A DNA stretch of 64,000 nt from Pseudarthrobacter sp. SSS035 (GCF_023273875.1 NZ_CP096882.1:744001-808000); one strand, 5' to 3'; shown: positions 17,814 to 28,048, counted from the stretch's first letter. The notes: generated from the sequence alone by a model not told the origin. A program made the numbers and translations.

Positions 17814-18628
17814 CTGCCCAGGATAGCTGTATGAACGCACCCAGCTGTCGGCGACGCGTGCAGTCCGGGTCGCCGACGCCAGCCACACTCTAGCTCGTAC
17901 GCGGCGCCATCCACCCTGGGCCGGCAGGCGTCACGACAACCCCCAGATCGGATATGGATGTCACGCTCGACACGATCCTTTAGGGACCGCGTCACGCCAC
18001 AATTGGTGTTCGCCTGATGCGCGCCCACCCGGTGACGATCGCGCCCGAAGCGTGGACGGGCTTTTTGTTTCGCACGACCTCAGCAGGCTTGGCACAAGCG
18101 TCTAGTCTCATAGTCGAGCGGAAAGCACTCAAACATTTAGCGAGAGCGGATTCTCAATGCTGGGCCACGCGCTGGATGAGGGTCTATAAACCGCCCCAAT
18201 TCCGCGATGATTTCCTAGACCCGTTGAAGAATCACATTCACGCCGCAGCCGTTTCAAATTGGCGATCCCGTGGTGCCGGGGAAACAATCTCCTGACCGGG
18301 AATAGGGCTTGGTGGATTGCTAGGCGCCGTAACTTCTCAAGCACTGTGGGCGACAGGAGCCTAACTACCGCAGTGTGACCGTTCGCGGTTTCCTGGTCAT
18401 AAGTCTTCACAACGATCCATGCGACCGTGCGGGGATCCGCATACGCCTGACTGCGCTCGGGCCCAGCCCTTGATTAGGAATATATCCGAGTAGACGAATT
18501 CCCAGAAGGCACCGTAGTTACCCGCCCACATTTGGCTGCGGTACCAAGTTTGTATTAGCCAGCCCCGTTGAGGAACCGATCAACCCGTCCGCCTTACGCC
18601 CGTTCAGCCTGGCGGATACGACGGCTGC
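17814..18628. other. 815-base region without a supported gene
   Basis: Short frames on both strands (for example minus 18129-18410) lack ribosome sites and recognisable motifs. GC content is lower than in the core genes. No tRNA, hairpin terminator or repeat was found by eye. Confidence 0.4.
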
Positions 18629-18880
18629 TTAGAGGGCATCCAACCCCGGCCACCACTCACGCCCCTCCCACTCCGAGACTAGTTGGGTCTGGCAAGGCAC
18701 GGAATCTTGGGTGGCGGATGACCCGAAGAACTTCACGTGCAATCCAGCGCTTGGCTTCCTTGCCATCTCGTTCTGACTGTCAAGGATGGCGGCAAAAGTC
18801 GTGGCTGCATAGACCATGCCCACCATTAGAAGGGCGGTTCTAGAAAAGAACAGAAGCCTCTCGCCGCAAGAGACAATCAT
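18629..18880 (-). CDS. small single-TM protein coupled to the DUF2075 gene
   Basis: 83 residues. The ATG at 18878-18880 overlaps the TGA of the DUF2075 gene (ATGA), the classic arrangement for translational coupling. A basic/cysteine start is followed by one hydrophobic helix (LLFFSRTALLMVGMVYAATTFAAIL, about residues 9-33), then a soluble tail of 50 residues ending in WEGREWWPGLDAL. No homologue comes to mind. If real it is the third gene of the MazG-DUF2075 operon and could be a membrane effector; the overlap is the main evidence. Confidence 0.5.
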   Translation of the reverse strand: MIVSCGERLLFFSRTALLMVGMVYAATTFAAILDSQNEMARKPSAGLHVKFFGSSATQDSVPCQTQLVSEWEGREWWPGLDAL

Positions 18881-20628
18881 CCGGAAATATCATTGCGACT
18901 TCGCCCAGTTCCCTGAGGAATAAAATGGCGCAGGTATTCCCGGAGTGCTTTGTCATGCACGTAAACGTAAGTCCCATGCATGCCTCTCGTCATGAGTACG
19001 GCATATATATTTGTGATGTATCTGAGCAAGTCACTGTCGGTGTACACGAGCCCAAGTTTGGGGTTGTTTTCTTTGCCTTTTTTATCGAAGTAGCTAGCTC
19101 GATCGACAGCGATAGCTTGAGCCTCCAGATCAAAGCGGAGATCAGGTCCGATAATGACACCTGCATAATTTAGATCGTATCCCTGGACTGTATGTATAGA
19201 GCCAACCTCATCTATTGAATTCTTTGAGTTGATCCAGTCAGTTTGGGTTTGGTTCCAGCGAAGACGATGTCCATCAATCTCGATGTCAAAAGCATTAGGA
19301 TCGGTCTTTGTTTTCCAGGGCCACGCGAAGCCTGCGACAAGTCGCGCAAGTTGTACCTCTGACTCTCGCCTACGGATGGCATCGTGCATATCCCTGACAT
19401 CATCAAAGAATCGAAAATCGTAATTCTCGATCGGCGTATGAACAGGAGGTTCCGACGAAAAAATTTTACGAATATATTTGATGTAGTCCGTCCCGCCCTG
19501 GACGCGCATCTGTGAATGCAAACGGTAAAACTTTTTCTCAACTTGCGAATGAAGTATGAGGGATTGGACTAAGTCCTTCGGCAAGTCCGCGGGCCTAACG
19601 CTTTGTTCAGCGTCCACTAGCAGAATCTGGTGCTTGCTGCTCTCACGAACCCAGTCCAGCTGCGTGATCGACAGGTTATCTACGCCAAATAGGGCTTCGG
19701 TAATCTCACGATATTTCTTGTTTTGAGGGCCGGACGGCTGGTTTGCGCGTTGGCTGAGCCTATGCGCTTCGTCCACTATCAGCAAATCGTAGGGCTCTTC
19801 GGATGGTGAGAGGTCAAATGGACTCAGGACCATGCCGGGCTCAAGAGAAGGCGTCTTGTTGAAAACCTTTTTGATGGTTGAACGTAGTGACTGCTGCGGG
19901 ACGACTAGGCCAACCTTGAGATTGGCAATGAGATCACGGTTGCCTTCTACAAAGTAATCCGAAAAGATTGAGTCACTATCGAAACTTTCACCTTCTTGAG
20001 AAAGCTGAATATCGCGGAGCAGCTTCATTAGATATATTGCAATTATTGTTTTTCCAGTGCCCGGATCTCCCTGAATGACGCTGGTACTTGGCTCTCCACG
20101 CTCTATATCACCGAGCAGGCCATCCAGGATCTCTCCGACTGCACCCGCCTGATCGTGGTTAAGAGCTTTAAACGGCGAAAACTTGAAGAGATCGCTGTTT
20201 TCGATCTCGGGGATCGAGCGTTCAAACATTCCTTCTGCTCGCAGTTCCTGGAATATTTGCTCAAAAGACGTTGTGTACTTTGCGCGATCGTAGTAGTCCG
20301 AATCGCTGACCCCAGCATTTCCATTCAGTACCTGATAGCGCCCTTCACCAGCGAAAAGTCTAATTAGGAACGACTCTAGATCAAGGCAGGCGGACTTATG
20401 AAAAGTATCATCGATGACAAGATGCATCCTTTGCAAGCCACTCTTTTCGCGCGTCTTCAAATGCTGTCGCATGCGAGAAGTTACACTTCTCGACTCGCCG
20501 ACGTACACGTCTCTTGAGTCATTCAACGTGTAGACAACTGGCCAGTTGGTGAATTGGTCGCCGCTGCGGCTCAACAGCTCAATCTCGTTAGCCGAAAAAT
20601 TCCGTCGTTCAATCCTAAAGCTCGTCAT
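18877..20628 (-). CDS. GIY-YIG nuclease + DUF2075 (Schlafen-type) helicase fusion
   Basis: 583 residues. A GIY-YIG-like domain spans about residues 28-98 (VVYTLNDSRDVYVGES, then R-x-x-QH). A superfamily 1-like DUF2075 ATPase follows, with Walker A GDPGTGKT at 187-194, Walker B LLIVDEAHRLS near 283-292, and C-terminal motifs IHTVQGYDLNYAGVIIG and YAVLMTRGMHGTYVYV. The N-terminal nuclease fused to this helicase, with a MazG gene in front, is an arrangement found in defence islands. It overlaps mazG by 14 bases and the small TM gene by 4. GC content is visibly low for the window, which supports recent transfer. Confidence 0.88.
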   Translation of the reverse strand: MTSFRIERRNFSANEIELLSRSGDQFTNWPVVYTLNDSRDVYVGESRSVTSRMRQHLKTREKSGLQRMHLVIDDTFHKSACLDLESFLIRLFAGEGRYQVLNGNAGVSDSDYYDRAKYTTSFEQIFQELRAEGMFERSIPEIENSDLFKFSPFKALNHDQAGAVGEILDGLLGDIERGEPSTSVIQGDPGTGKTIIAIYLMKLLRDIQLSQEGESFDSDSIFSDYFVEGNRDLIANLKVGLVVPQQSLRSTIKKVFNKTPSLEPGMVLSPFDLSPSEEPYDLLIVDEAHRLSQRANQPSGPQNKKYREITEALFGVDNLSITQLDWVRESSKHQILLVDAEQSVRPADLPKDLVQSLILHSQVEKKFYRLHSQMRVQGGTDYIKYIRKIFSSEPPVHTPIENYDFRFFDDVRDMHDAIRRRESEVQLARLVAGFAWPWKTKTDPNAFDIEIDGHRLRWNQTQTDWINSKNSIDEVGSIHTVQGYDLNYAGVIIGPDLRFDLEAQAIAVDRASYFDKKGKENNPKLGLVYTDSDLLRYITNIYAVLMTRGMHGTYVYVHDKALREYLRHFIPQGTGRSRNDISG

Positions 20629-20935
20629 ACTTCGAACTCCGCCCCCGAGCCTTCTCTATCGGGTACTTAGTCCTGGTCTCTTCCAGTTTTTCGGCCACAA
20701 TCGTGTCAGGATCAAGGCCTAGACGATCAGCCAATAAATAGGCATATGTCAATACATCAGCAAGTTCTGACTGAACTCGCATCGGTTCAGCTTCTTCGCC
20801 CCACTGGAAGCATTCCAAGAGCTCGCCCGCCTCAATTGAGATCGATTTCGCCAAATTCGAGCTGCTGTGGAATTGACTCCACTCACGCTCCGCAACGAAC
20901 TCTCGGAGCAACCGAACTACAGAATTATCAGACAT
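20615..20935 (-). CDS. MazG-like nucleotide pyrophosphohydrolase
   Basis: 106 residues, the usual length of the single-domain MazG/dCTPase-like family. The metal-binding pattern is visible: SIEAGELLECFQW and SELADVLTYAYLLADRLGLD (ExxE...ExxD). The last bases overlap the DUF2075 gene start, so the two are cotranscribed. It hydrolyses nucleoside triphosphates to monophosphates. Beside a nuclease-helicase it may lower nucleotide pools during phage attack or remove a signal nucleotide, which is inference. Confidence 0.88.
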   Translation of the reverse strand: MSDNSVVRLLREFVAEREWSQFHSSSNLAKSISIEAGELLECFQWGEEAEPMRVQSELADVLTYAYLLADRLGLDPDTIVAEKLEETRTKYPIEKARGRSSKYDEL

Positions 20936-21203
20936 GATTTCACCGTAACATGCACCGAATGAAGCAAGCCCGAGCGTCCGTATTTTTGTTCAGTCGCCGG
21001 CACTCGTTCCCAACGGTGGTGCGAAAGCTCCTCGGTAACTCCGCCTATCGGGCAACCGCGCGGACGCAAACACAGCGGGTAGGTCCCTAGTCACGAATTA
21101 TCCATTCACTGACCGTCAACCTTCCCTAAAGTTCGAGGAATTCTGCACCACCTATGGCCGCCTATAAAAAAGTCACGAGCTCACCTCGCGTCATACGGGA
21201 CTA

Positions 21204-21973
21204 CTACTGCGCCACTGCAGCAGCCGTTGCATACACATCCGCGGGCATGGGGCGGTGCAGCTTCCACGTGATGGCAATGGGCCTCTCTCCTGCGTGCTGT
21301 ACGTACTCCACCTGCCCCAGGCAGGTGTAGGGAACTGTCAGGCCAGTCTCATCGTCCGCTGTGTCCCTCGTGAAGATCAGAACCTTCGTACCATGCGCAG
21401 CTCGGTCCAGGTATCGGCGTCCTGTCGGGCTGGTGGGTGAGGTCGCGTTCTGCGATTCCCAATGGAACAGCTCAGGGCTGATGGCATAGTCCTTATACAT
21501 CGTTGTGGCCGAGTGTTTCTTGTCATCCTTATTCAAGGTGACAAAGAAGGCGTCCGTCGAAGTCGCCGGACACCAAGCGACCCCCTCGCGGTGCTGGACG
21601 TTCTTGCCCTGCTCCAGCGAACCATACTGCAATGCTGCCAGTATCTCCTCTCGCCTGTAGGTAGCGTGCGAGAGCAGCGGAACGTGCTGCAGTCCGGCCC
21701 CGAGACTCTTCGCTGCGTGTTTGGAAGCGGCCACTCCAAGCGTCACGACCTGGCGAATCTCGCTGCACACAAACTGGTACCCGCGCAGGTAATCCAGTCC
21801 GGCGTCGTACTCTTGAAAACCGCCGCCGTCGTCCCACAACGTGTAGAACAGCATCCGGGCGAAAGTCTGCTCGCGCATCCCAAGCTCCGCGTAGCGGGGC
21901 GCATCTGGGCCCACCAGCATCGAGTACGCCTCGGCGCGTTCCGGATCATCGACATGGATTAGCGCAGCCATCC
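21204..21973 (-). pseudogene. C-terminal (DUF3427) part of the IS-interrupted helicase
   Basis: A 255-residue open frame that starts MAALIHVDDPERAEAY and has no upstream ribosome site. It carries the DUF3427 domain: ARMLFYTLWDD, GLDYLRGYQFVCSEIRQVVTLG, YKDYAISPELFHWESQNATSP and KVLIFTRD. Removing the IS (21979-24423) and one GGCCC copy joins DEKKLLG from the other part through one Arg codon to this MAALIHV in the same frame. This is therefore the severed 3' end of the gene at 24424-26809 and is probably not expressed. Confidence 0.85.
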
Positions 21974-21978
21974 GGCCC

Positions 21979-21995
21979 CAGGGCTCCTGACATGG
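21979..21995 (+). repeat. IS left terminal inverted repeat
   Basis: CAGGGCTCCTGACATGG, perfect match to the right end in reverse complement; preceded by the GGCCC target copy at 21974-21978. Confidence 0.9.
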
Positions 21996-22119
21996 CTGGG
22001 GGTCCGTGTGGGTGATTTGTTGAGTTTCCGGGGATTCTTGCGGGCCAAAGTCTTTTAATCATGCCCTCAATGTGAGATAATAAGAGTGTGACTATTTTGC
22101 TGGTGATGGAGGTGGGAAG

Positions 22120-24387
22120 ATGGGTCTGATGCCAACCCAGATGCCCCTGCCGTTGATCGAGGACCTCGGTGCCGTGTTGATCGGATCCTCCGCGGCGTTG
22201 CTGGAAAATGAGACGCACGGCGGCAAGGTTTTCCTCAATGGCCAGTTGTGCTGGGTGTGGGATGCCGGCCAGGATGACCTGCGCCGCCTGGCCGCGGTGC
22301 AGTTGGTGCGGACCGGCGCCGCCCGGGTCAACGAGGTAGCGGCAGGCTTTGGCGTCACCCCGGAATCCTTGCGGCGCTGGCGGGTCAGTCTTACCGGCGA
22401 GGGCGTCTCCGCGTTGGCGCCGGTGAAGAAAGGCCCCAAGGGCCCGACGGTGCTGACCGGGGAGAAAGCGGCCGAGATCCGCCGCCTGCGTGCCGGTGGT
22501 GCGAGCCTGCGGGCAACGGCTGCAGCGGCCGGGGTCTCCACCGACACTGTCCGGCGCGCCCTCGCCGGCGATGAGTCAAACACCCCGGAAGCCGGCCAAA
22601 TCAGCGCTAACAAAGGCGGATCAGCGCCCGGCGCATCAACGTCGCCGACCCAGCTGGTGTTGCCCGTGCTGCCGGAGCCGACGGATCGTTCCGGGGAACG
22701 GGCAGCAGCCCGTTCCGGGCTCCTCGAATGCGCGGTCCCGGTGTTTGCCCCGGCGGCCCGGGTGCCGTTGGCCGGGCTGTTTCTGGCCTTGCCGGCGCTG
22801 GAGGCCACCGGGCTGTTGGCCTGCGCGAAGGCAACGTTCTCGGCGTTGCCGGACGGGTTTTACGGGCTGGAAACCATGCTCCTTGACGCCGTGTTGCGGG
22901 CCCTGGCCGGGGAACCCCGTGCCGAAGGCGCCACCCGGATCGATCCCGTGGCCCTGGGCCGGGTGTTGGGCCTGGACCGGGCCCCGGAAGTAAAAACCAT
23001 CCGCCGCAAAATCGGGTTCCTGGCCCAGACCGGTAAGGCCGGTGACCTGCTCACCGCCCTCGCCATCCACCACCTCCACCCAGGGGGCGATAGTGAGCGC
23101 GGTGGTGAGGGCGGGGATCTGGCTGCTGTTCTCTATGTTGACGGGCACGTCCGCGCCTACCAGGGCACCAAGAAAATCGGGAAGGTCCATTCCACGAGGC
23201 TGAAGTTCCCGGTCCCGGCGACCGAGGAAACCTGGGTCTCTGACGCGCACGGTTCCCCGGTGCTGGTCGTCATGGCCAAACCCGGCACCGCCCTGACCGG
23301 TGAACTGCGGGCCCTGCTGCCGCAGCTGCGCACCATCATCGGAGACTCCCGGCGGGTGCTGGTTGGTTTTGACCGGGGAGGCTGGTCACCGGCGCTCTTC
23401 AAGCACATGGACGAGGCCGGCTTCGACGTCCTGACCTGGCGCAAAGGCACCACGGCGGACATCCCCGAGGACAGCTTCACCGAGGTCGCCCATGTGGACA
23501 CCCACGGGGAAACGAGGACCTGGAACGCGGCGGACACGGCCGTTGATCTGGCCCTGGCCACCACCGGGGAAGCGTTCCGGATGCGACAGATCAGCCGGAT
23601 TGTCCCGGTCAGGGGCGGGGCAACCCGGCAGATCCACATCCTCACCACCGATCAGGGGACGCCTGCCGGTGAGGTGATCTACCGGATGGGGTCCCGCTGG
23701 CGGCAGGAAAACTACTTCCGCTACGCCCGCATCCATTTCGACCTGGACTCCCACGACGCCTACACCTCCACCGATGATGACCCCGAAAGGTCAGTGCCCA
23801 ACCCGGACAAGAAAAAGGCCTACCAAAAAGTCGTCGCCGCCCGCGCCCACTACGACCAGGTCCTGGCCCGAACAGACGCCGCGATGCTCGCGCTGCGGAC
23901 ACCAGCCCCAGGCACCAACGAAGTCACCATCACCAACGCCATGCACAACCAGGTCACCGCGCCACTCTGGGCCGCGGAAACCGCTCTGGGCCAGGCAGAA
24001 ACCGCCCACCAGAAGATCCCCGTCAGAGTTCCGTTGGGAGCACTCTCACCCGGCCAACAAATCCTCGACACCGAGACCAAACTCATCACCCACGCGATCA
24101 GGATGGCCGCATTCAACACCGCCACCACCCTCGCCCGGGAAATCCGGACCAACACCGGCTACGCCCGCGCCGCCGAAGAAGCCCACACACTGGCACGGCA
24201 CGCGCTCACCGGCAGCGGCGATATCGACACCACCACCCCCGGCTACCTCACGATCCGGCTGGACCCACTCCCCACGGCGCGGGCCACGGCGGCAATCGGC
24301 GAGCTCTGCCAGCACCTCACCACCACCCAAACCCGCTACCCCGGCACCGGGCTAATTCTGCGCTACGAAATCAAAAACCACGCCTGA
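22120..24387 (+). CDS. IS transposase with N-terminal HTH and DDE domain
   Basis: 755 residues, ATG 22120 after GGAGG. Two helix-turn-helix units lie at about 50-80 (VNEVAAGFGVTPESLRRW) and 100-150 (EIRRLRAGGASLRATAAAAGVSTDTVRRAL). The catalytic core has candidate acidic residues in LYVDGHVRAYQG, VLVGFDRGGWSP and SRWRQENYFRYA (an IS4-superfamily-like R-W-x-x-E/N block). It is intact from end to end. I do not assign the IS family. The C-terminal 150 residues are rich in Thr/Ala. Confidence 0.88.
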   Translation: MGLMPTQMPLPLIEDLGAVLIGSSAALLENETHGGKVFLNGQLCWVWDAGQDDLRRLAAVQLVRTGAARVNEVAAGFGVTPESLRRWRVSLTGEGVSALAPVKKGPKGPTVLTGEKAAEIRRLRAGGASLRATAAAAGVSTDTVRRALAGDESNTPEAGQISANKGGSAPGASTSPTQLVLPVLPEPTDRSGERAAARSGLLECAVPVFAPAARVPLAGLFLALPALEATGLLACAKATFSALPDGFYGLETMLLDAVLRALAGEPRAEGATRIDPVALGRVLGLDRAPEVKTIRRKIGFLAQTGKAGDLLTALAIHHLHPGGDSERGGEGGDLAAVLYVDGHVRAYQGTKKIGKVHSTRLKFPVPATEETWVSDAHGSPVLVVMAKPGTALTGELRALLPQLRTIIGDSRRVLVGFDRGGWSPALFKHMDEAGFDVLTWRKGTTADIPEDSFTEVAHVDTHGETRTWNAADTAVDLALATTGEAFRMRQISRIVPVRGGATRQIHILTTDQGTPAGEVIYRMGSRWRQENYFRYARIHFDLDSHDAYTSTDDDPERSVPNPDKKKAYQKVVAARAHYDQVLARTDAAMLALRTPAPGTNEVTITNAMHNQVTAPLWAAETALGQAETAHQKIPVRVPLGALSPGQQILDTETKLITHAIRMAAFNTATTLAREIRTNTGYARAAEEAHTLARHALTGSGDIDTTTPGYLTIRLDPLPTARATAAIGELCQHLTTTQTRYPGTGLILRYEIKNHA

Positions 24388-24403
24388 CCCCACACGCAAT
24401 AGC

Positions 24404-26809
24404 TCACCATGTCAGGAGCCCTGGGCCCAGGAGCTTCTTCTCATCGGCATCCTTCAGATCCTCGATCTTGCCGCGGAGCGCCGTCTCCACCGGCGAGAAC
24501 CCCTCGATCAACCCGGCCTGGCGAAGGTAACCGGTCCAGGAATCCCTGGTCGACCGGTAGATCGACTTCACATCGTTTCCAGACCGCTCCAGGTAGGCGT
24601 CCAGCTCGGTCTCCGCATATGAACCAATGTCTCGAACGAGTTCCGCCCGGTTGAACCGTAGCTGTGCCTTGATGTTGTCCAGCACCACCTGCTGCGCCAC
24701 CCTGTCTAACACAATCTGGGAGCCCGATGGCAGGTAGGGGAAGTCGTCCTCGACGGCCTTCTCCAGCTCCTGGCGTCCGTAGCCGGTGAGCGCCCGGTAC
24801 CGCAGATCGAAGCGGAACTCACGCCGTTGCTGGCCGATGAAGTCCATGATCGTCAGAACCGCCTTGCCCTCGGCCCGGCGCAGCCCCCGCCCCAGCTGTT
24901 GGAGGAAGATCGTGGCGCTCTGTGTGGGCCTGAGGAGCAGGATGGTGTCCACCTGCGGCAGGTCCAGGCCTTCGTTGAAGAGGTCTACGGCGAAGATGCA
25001 GTTGATCTCCCGCCGGCGGAGGCGCTCCAGCGCAGCAGCACGGTCGGCGTCGTTGGTGCTGCCATCAACGGCGACGGAGGCAATGCCGGCGCCGTTGAAC
25101 ACCTCGGCCATGTAGTGGGCATGCTGGACCGATACGCAGAAACCGATTGCCCGCATCTGGTCGGTACTGGTGACCTTGTCGCGTAGTTCGCGGATCACCT
25201 TGGCAGCGCGGGCGTCGTTGCCGGTGTAGAGGTTGCTGAGTTGGGTGGTGTCGTAGTTGCCGCGCTTCCATTCCAGCTGGCTCAGGTCGACGTCGTCCGA
25301 GACGCCGAAGTAGTGGAACGGCACCAGCAGGTCAGCGTCCAGGGCGTCCCACAGCCTGAGCTCACTGGCGGTGCGCCCGTCGAAGAACTGCTTGGCGACG
25401 TCGACCCCGTCGCCGCGTTCCGGTGTCGCAGTGAGTCCGAGAAGTTGCTTTGGCTGCAAGTGCTCCAGCAGGCGCCGGTAGGTGGGCGCCATGGCGTGGT
25501 GGAATTCATCGATGACGACGACGTCGAAGAAGTCGGGCTCCAGCTGTTCGATGCCGAGCGAGGACAGCGACTGGACGGAGGCGAAGAGGTGCTTCCATTC
25601 CTTCGGCTTGTTGTCCCCCACATAGAGTTCGCCGAAGGCACCGTCCTGCAGGACGTCACGGTACGTCCGCATAGCCTGTTTGAGGATCTCCTGCCGATGG
25701 GCGACGAAGAGCAGCTTGAGATCGCGGCCGGCCGCCTCGCAGAGGCTTTTGTAGTCCAGGGCGGCGATGACAGTCTTGCCGGTGCCGGTGGCTGCCACTA
25801 AGAGGTTGTGGTTGAAGCCCTTGAGGCGCTCCGCCTCCAGTTCTTCGAGCATCTCCTCCTGGTGGAGGAAGGGCTGTACTTCGAGGCCGGTGGTGGCATC
25901 TGGGGCCGCGGTACAGCGACCACCGTTACGTTCCAGGGCGGCGTCCAGCTTTTCGCCGTCGCGTTCCGGATCGTAGCTCTGGAATGCCCGCTGCTCCCAG
26001 TAGCTCTCGAAGGTGACCTCGAACTTCTGCAGGAGAGTGGGAGTGCCAACTGAGCTGAGCTTAACGTTCCATTCCAGGCCATCCAGCAAGGCAGCCTGGC
26101 TGAGGTTGGAACTCCCGACGTAGGCGGTGTCGAAGCCGGAGTTGCGGCGGAACAGCCAAGCTTTGGCGTGCAGGCGCGTGGCTTGGGTTTCGTAGTTGAT
26201 CTTCACTTCAGCGCCGTACCGCGTGACGAGCTCGTCGATGGCGCGCCGTTCCGTGGCGCCCATGTACGTGGTGGTGAGAACTCTCACACGGGCTCCCCGC
26301 TCCTGGAGCCGCTCGAGGGCAGGCTCGAGCAGCCGGAGGCCCGTCCACCGGACGAAGGCGCAGAGCAGGTCGACGGTGTCGGCGGACTCGATCTCGGCCC
26401 GGAGCTCCGCGGCGAGATTGGGCTCGTCCTTGCTGTTGGTCAGCAGCGCTGAGTCACTCAGCCTGGTGGCGGGTCGGCGGAGTTGTCGGCGCTTTAGGGT
26501 GTCCGGACGGTGGAGTGACTGGAGTTGCGTAGGGCCTTCGGCTATGCGGTCGGTGTGGTGAAGCTCTTGGAGGAGCTTGTTTGCGAGCGCCACGCGTTCC
26601 GTCGGCTTGGCTGCCGCCAGCGCCTGGCGAACGGCGTCGGCTACATGACGGGAGAGGATGTCCGAGCTTTCTTCGTCTTCGACGTCACGGAAGACCGGCT
26701 GTAGCTCTGCTGCCTGGTCCAGGCGGGTGCCGAGTAGGTCTGTGCTGAGTAGTTCGTACAAGCCCTCGGTTAGCTGCTCCGCCGCCACTCCCCCAATGAA
26801 ATTAGTCAC
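24404..26809 (-). pseudogene. N-terminal part of PLD-SF2 helicase-DUF3427 protein, truncated by the IS
   Basis: About 800 residues from GTG 26809; the frame is open to 26944 but the extra residues look non-coding. A phospholipase D-like nuclease domain comes first, with RLHAKAWLF and AYVGSSNLSQAAL (HKD-type, about residues 214-240). A superfamily 2 helicase follows: Walker A VAATGTGKT (about 338-346), VIDEFHHA, and QQLGRGLRR (motif VI). The last codons before the stop lie in the IS terminal repeat. This architecture is common in defence islands. Without the DUF3427 end at 21204-21973 its activity is doubtful, although both catalytic domains remain. Confidence 0.88.
24407..24423 (-). repeat. 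IS right terminal inverted repeat
   Basis: Perfect reverse complement of 21979-21995; followed by GGCCC at 24424-24428. The repeat also supplies the last codons (GLLTW and stop at 24404) of the truncated helicase part. Confidence 0.9.
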
Positions 26810-27027
26810 TTCGCCAGGGTATTGGAGGGACTGACAATTGACTAACGTACAAACACTGACCCGGCATACAAGGCCGCGCCTTCTTTTGACTGGCCGCCTT
26901 CCAACATGAAGTAGTAGCCCGCAAAGGGAAGTGGGATTGGTCAACTAAAACTTCCCCCGCTTAAAAGACCCAGAGTCGAATTTCGTGCAATTCCGAGTCG
27001 ATCGCCGGAGCGCCGACGCAGTATAGA

Positions 27028-27064
27028 CTGTTGCGGCCGACAAACAGTTTATCGGCCGCAACAG
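27028..27064 (+). promoter_or_regulatory. perfect 13-bp inverted repeat upstream of a two-gene operon
   Basis: CTGTTGCGGCCGA (27028-27040) and its exact reverse complement (27052-27064) are separated by CAAACAGTTTA. It lies 20-57 bases before the TTG at 27085 and has no T-run behind it, so an operator or a transcript hairpin that hides the ribosome site is more likely than a terminator. Confidence 0.6.
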
Positions 27065-27084
27065 CTCTATGGGGGTCTTCATTG

Positions 27085-28029
27085 TCGGCGTACGGGTATC
27101 GGATAAGCTTGTTCAGACTCGCGTGGAAAGGACGTCCTCAAGTTTCCCTCGAGTTTGACGACCCCACACTTCCGTTCGACGCTCCTCGCCTGATCGCGGA
27201 GACTCTGAAGGATATGGTCGATCGCGGCGAAGCCGACAAGCGCAAGTCGACCTTCTTCACGGTGGACGCATTCAGACAGAGCAATTGGGGCTTCGTCGCT
27301 CACGCATCAGGAGGGGACTTTGGGTCCCCCGCTCGCGCGGTTGATGTCGGGACTGGTCAGGTAACGAAGGACATCACAGCGGACGAAGCAGTCCTGCGCG
27401 ATTCCCGCCTCGTTGTGCTAGTCCCTCCTTCCGGGATTGAAGGTCTAATCATTTCGGAAGTACAGGGGAATGCAAGCCTACTCACACCCTTTGTCAACCA
27501 ACTTGACCGACGGCTGAACGCCCATGGCCTGAAAATACACGTGGACAATGCCATCGCGGATTCTGTAGCTTGGAATGACTACCTCAGTCGACCGGACGTT
27601 GGAATCCAGGGAATCGAGCTCGTACAGAAAGACTCGGTCGACCGGACCAGCTTCGATGATCCGTCGGGCGTCTCGACCGTGAAGATGTACGTCGGCATCG
27701 AAACCGGCAGTATGAAAGCGCGGAATATCGCCGCCGCGTTGAAGCAGCTTGTCGGGCGTCACCATTCTCCGATGAATCTCGTGGGCCTTGTTGGGATCAA
27801 GGGCCGTACTGAAGGCGACTTCGACGAAGAGAAAATCATTACGGTTCAAGATGGGAAGAGTCGAGTGCTCGACGTGACACACGGCTGGCCACGGTTCGTA
27901 TATCGCCTCTCTGAAACTGTCAGACCCTCGGAGGAGGATTTCCTCAACGGCGCGCAAACTGCCGCTTTTGATGTGATGCTAGGGGCAGGCATTCAGCCGA
28001 CAGGCAAGTGGTGGCCTCTAGCGACTTGA
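27085..28029 (+). CDS. unrecognised soluble protein, first gene of a two-gene operon
   Basis: 314 residues from TTG 27085, chosen because GGGGG lies 8-12 bases upstream; the frame opens earlier at 27031, inside the inverted repeat. No TM segment. Visible blocks: SAYGYRISLFRLAW, KSTFFTVDAFRQSNWGFVAHASGGDFGSP, LVVLVPPSGIEGLIISEVQGNASLLTPFVNQLD, TVKMYVGIETGSMKARNIAAALKQL. The pattern of alternating strands suggests an alpha/beta sensor or enzyme, but I recognise no motif. A four-TM membrane gene follows after 19 bases, so the pair resembles a sensor plus membrane effector. Function unknown. Confidence 0.65.
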   Translation, partial: SAYGYRISLFRLAWKGRPQVSLEFDDPTLPFDAPRLIAETLKDMVDRGEADKRKSTFFTVDAFRQSNWGFVAHASGGDFGSPARAVDVGTGQVTKDITADEAVLRDSRLVVLVPPSGIEGLIISEVQGNASLLTPFVNQLDRRLNAHGLKIHVDNAIADSVAWNDYLSRPDVGIQGIELVQKDSVDRTSFDDPSGVSTVKMYVGIETGSMKARNIAAALKQLVGRHHSPMNLVGLVGIKGRTEGDFDEEKIITVQDGKSRVLDVTHGWPRFVYRLSETVRPSEEDFLNGAQTAAFDVMLGAGIQPTGKWWPLAT

Positions 28030-28048
28030 ACTGAAGAAGGAGGAAGTT

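Larger units (their letters stand above)
21979..24423 (+). mobile_element. 2,445-bp insertion sequence in the helicase gene
   Basis: Perfect 17-bp terminal inverted repeats CAGGGCTCCTGACATGG (21979-21995, with the reverse complement at 24407-24423) flank one transposase gene. GGCCC at 21974-21978 and 24424-24428 is a 5-bp target duplication. Deleting the element and one copy restores an uninterrupted helicase frame, so both ends are certain. The lack of decay in the ends and the gene suggests recent insertion. Confidence 0.93.

Noticed and set aside
27028..27064. The 13-bp inverted repeat as a transcription terminator
   Set aside because: It lies just before a gene with no T-run and no upstream plus-strand gene that needs it; an operator or leader hairpin fits better.
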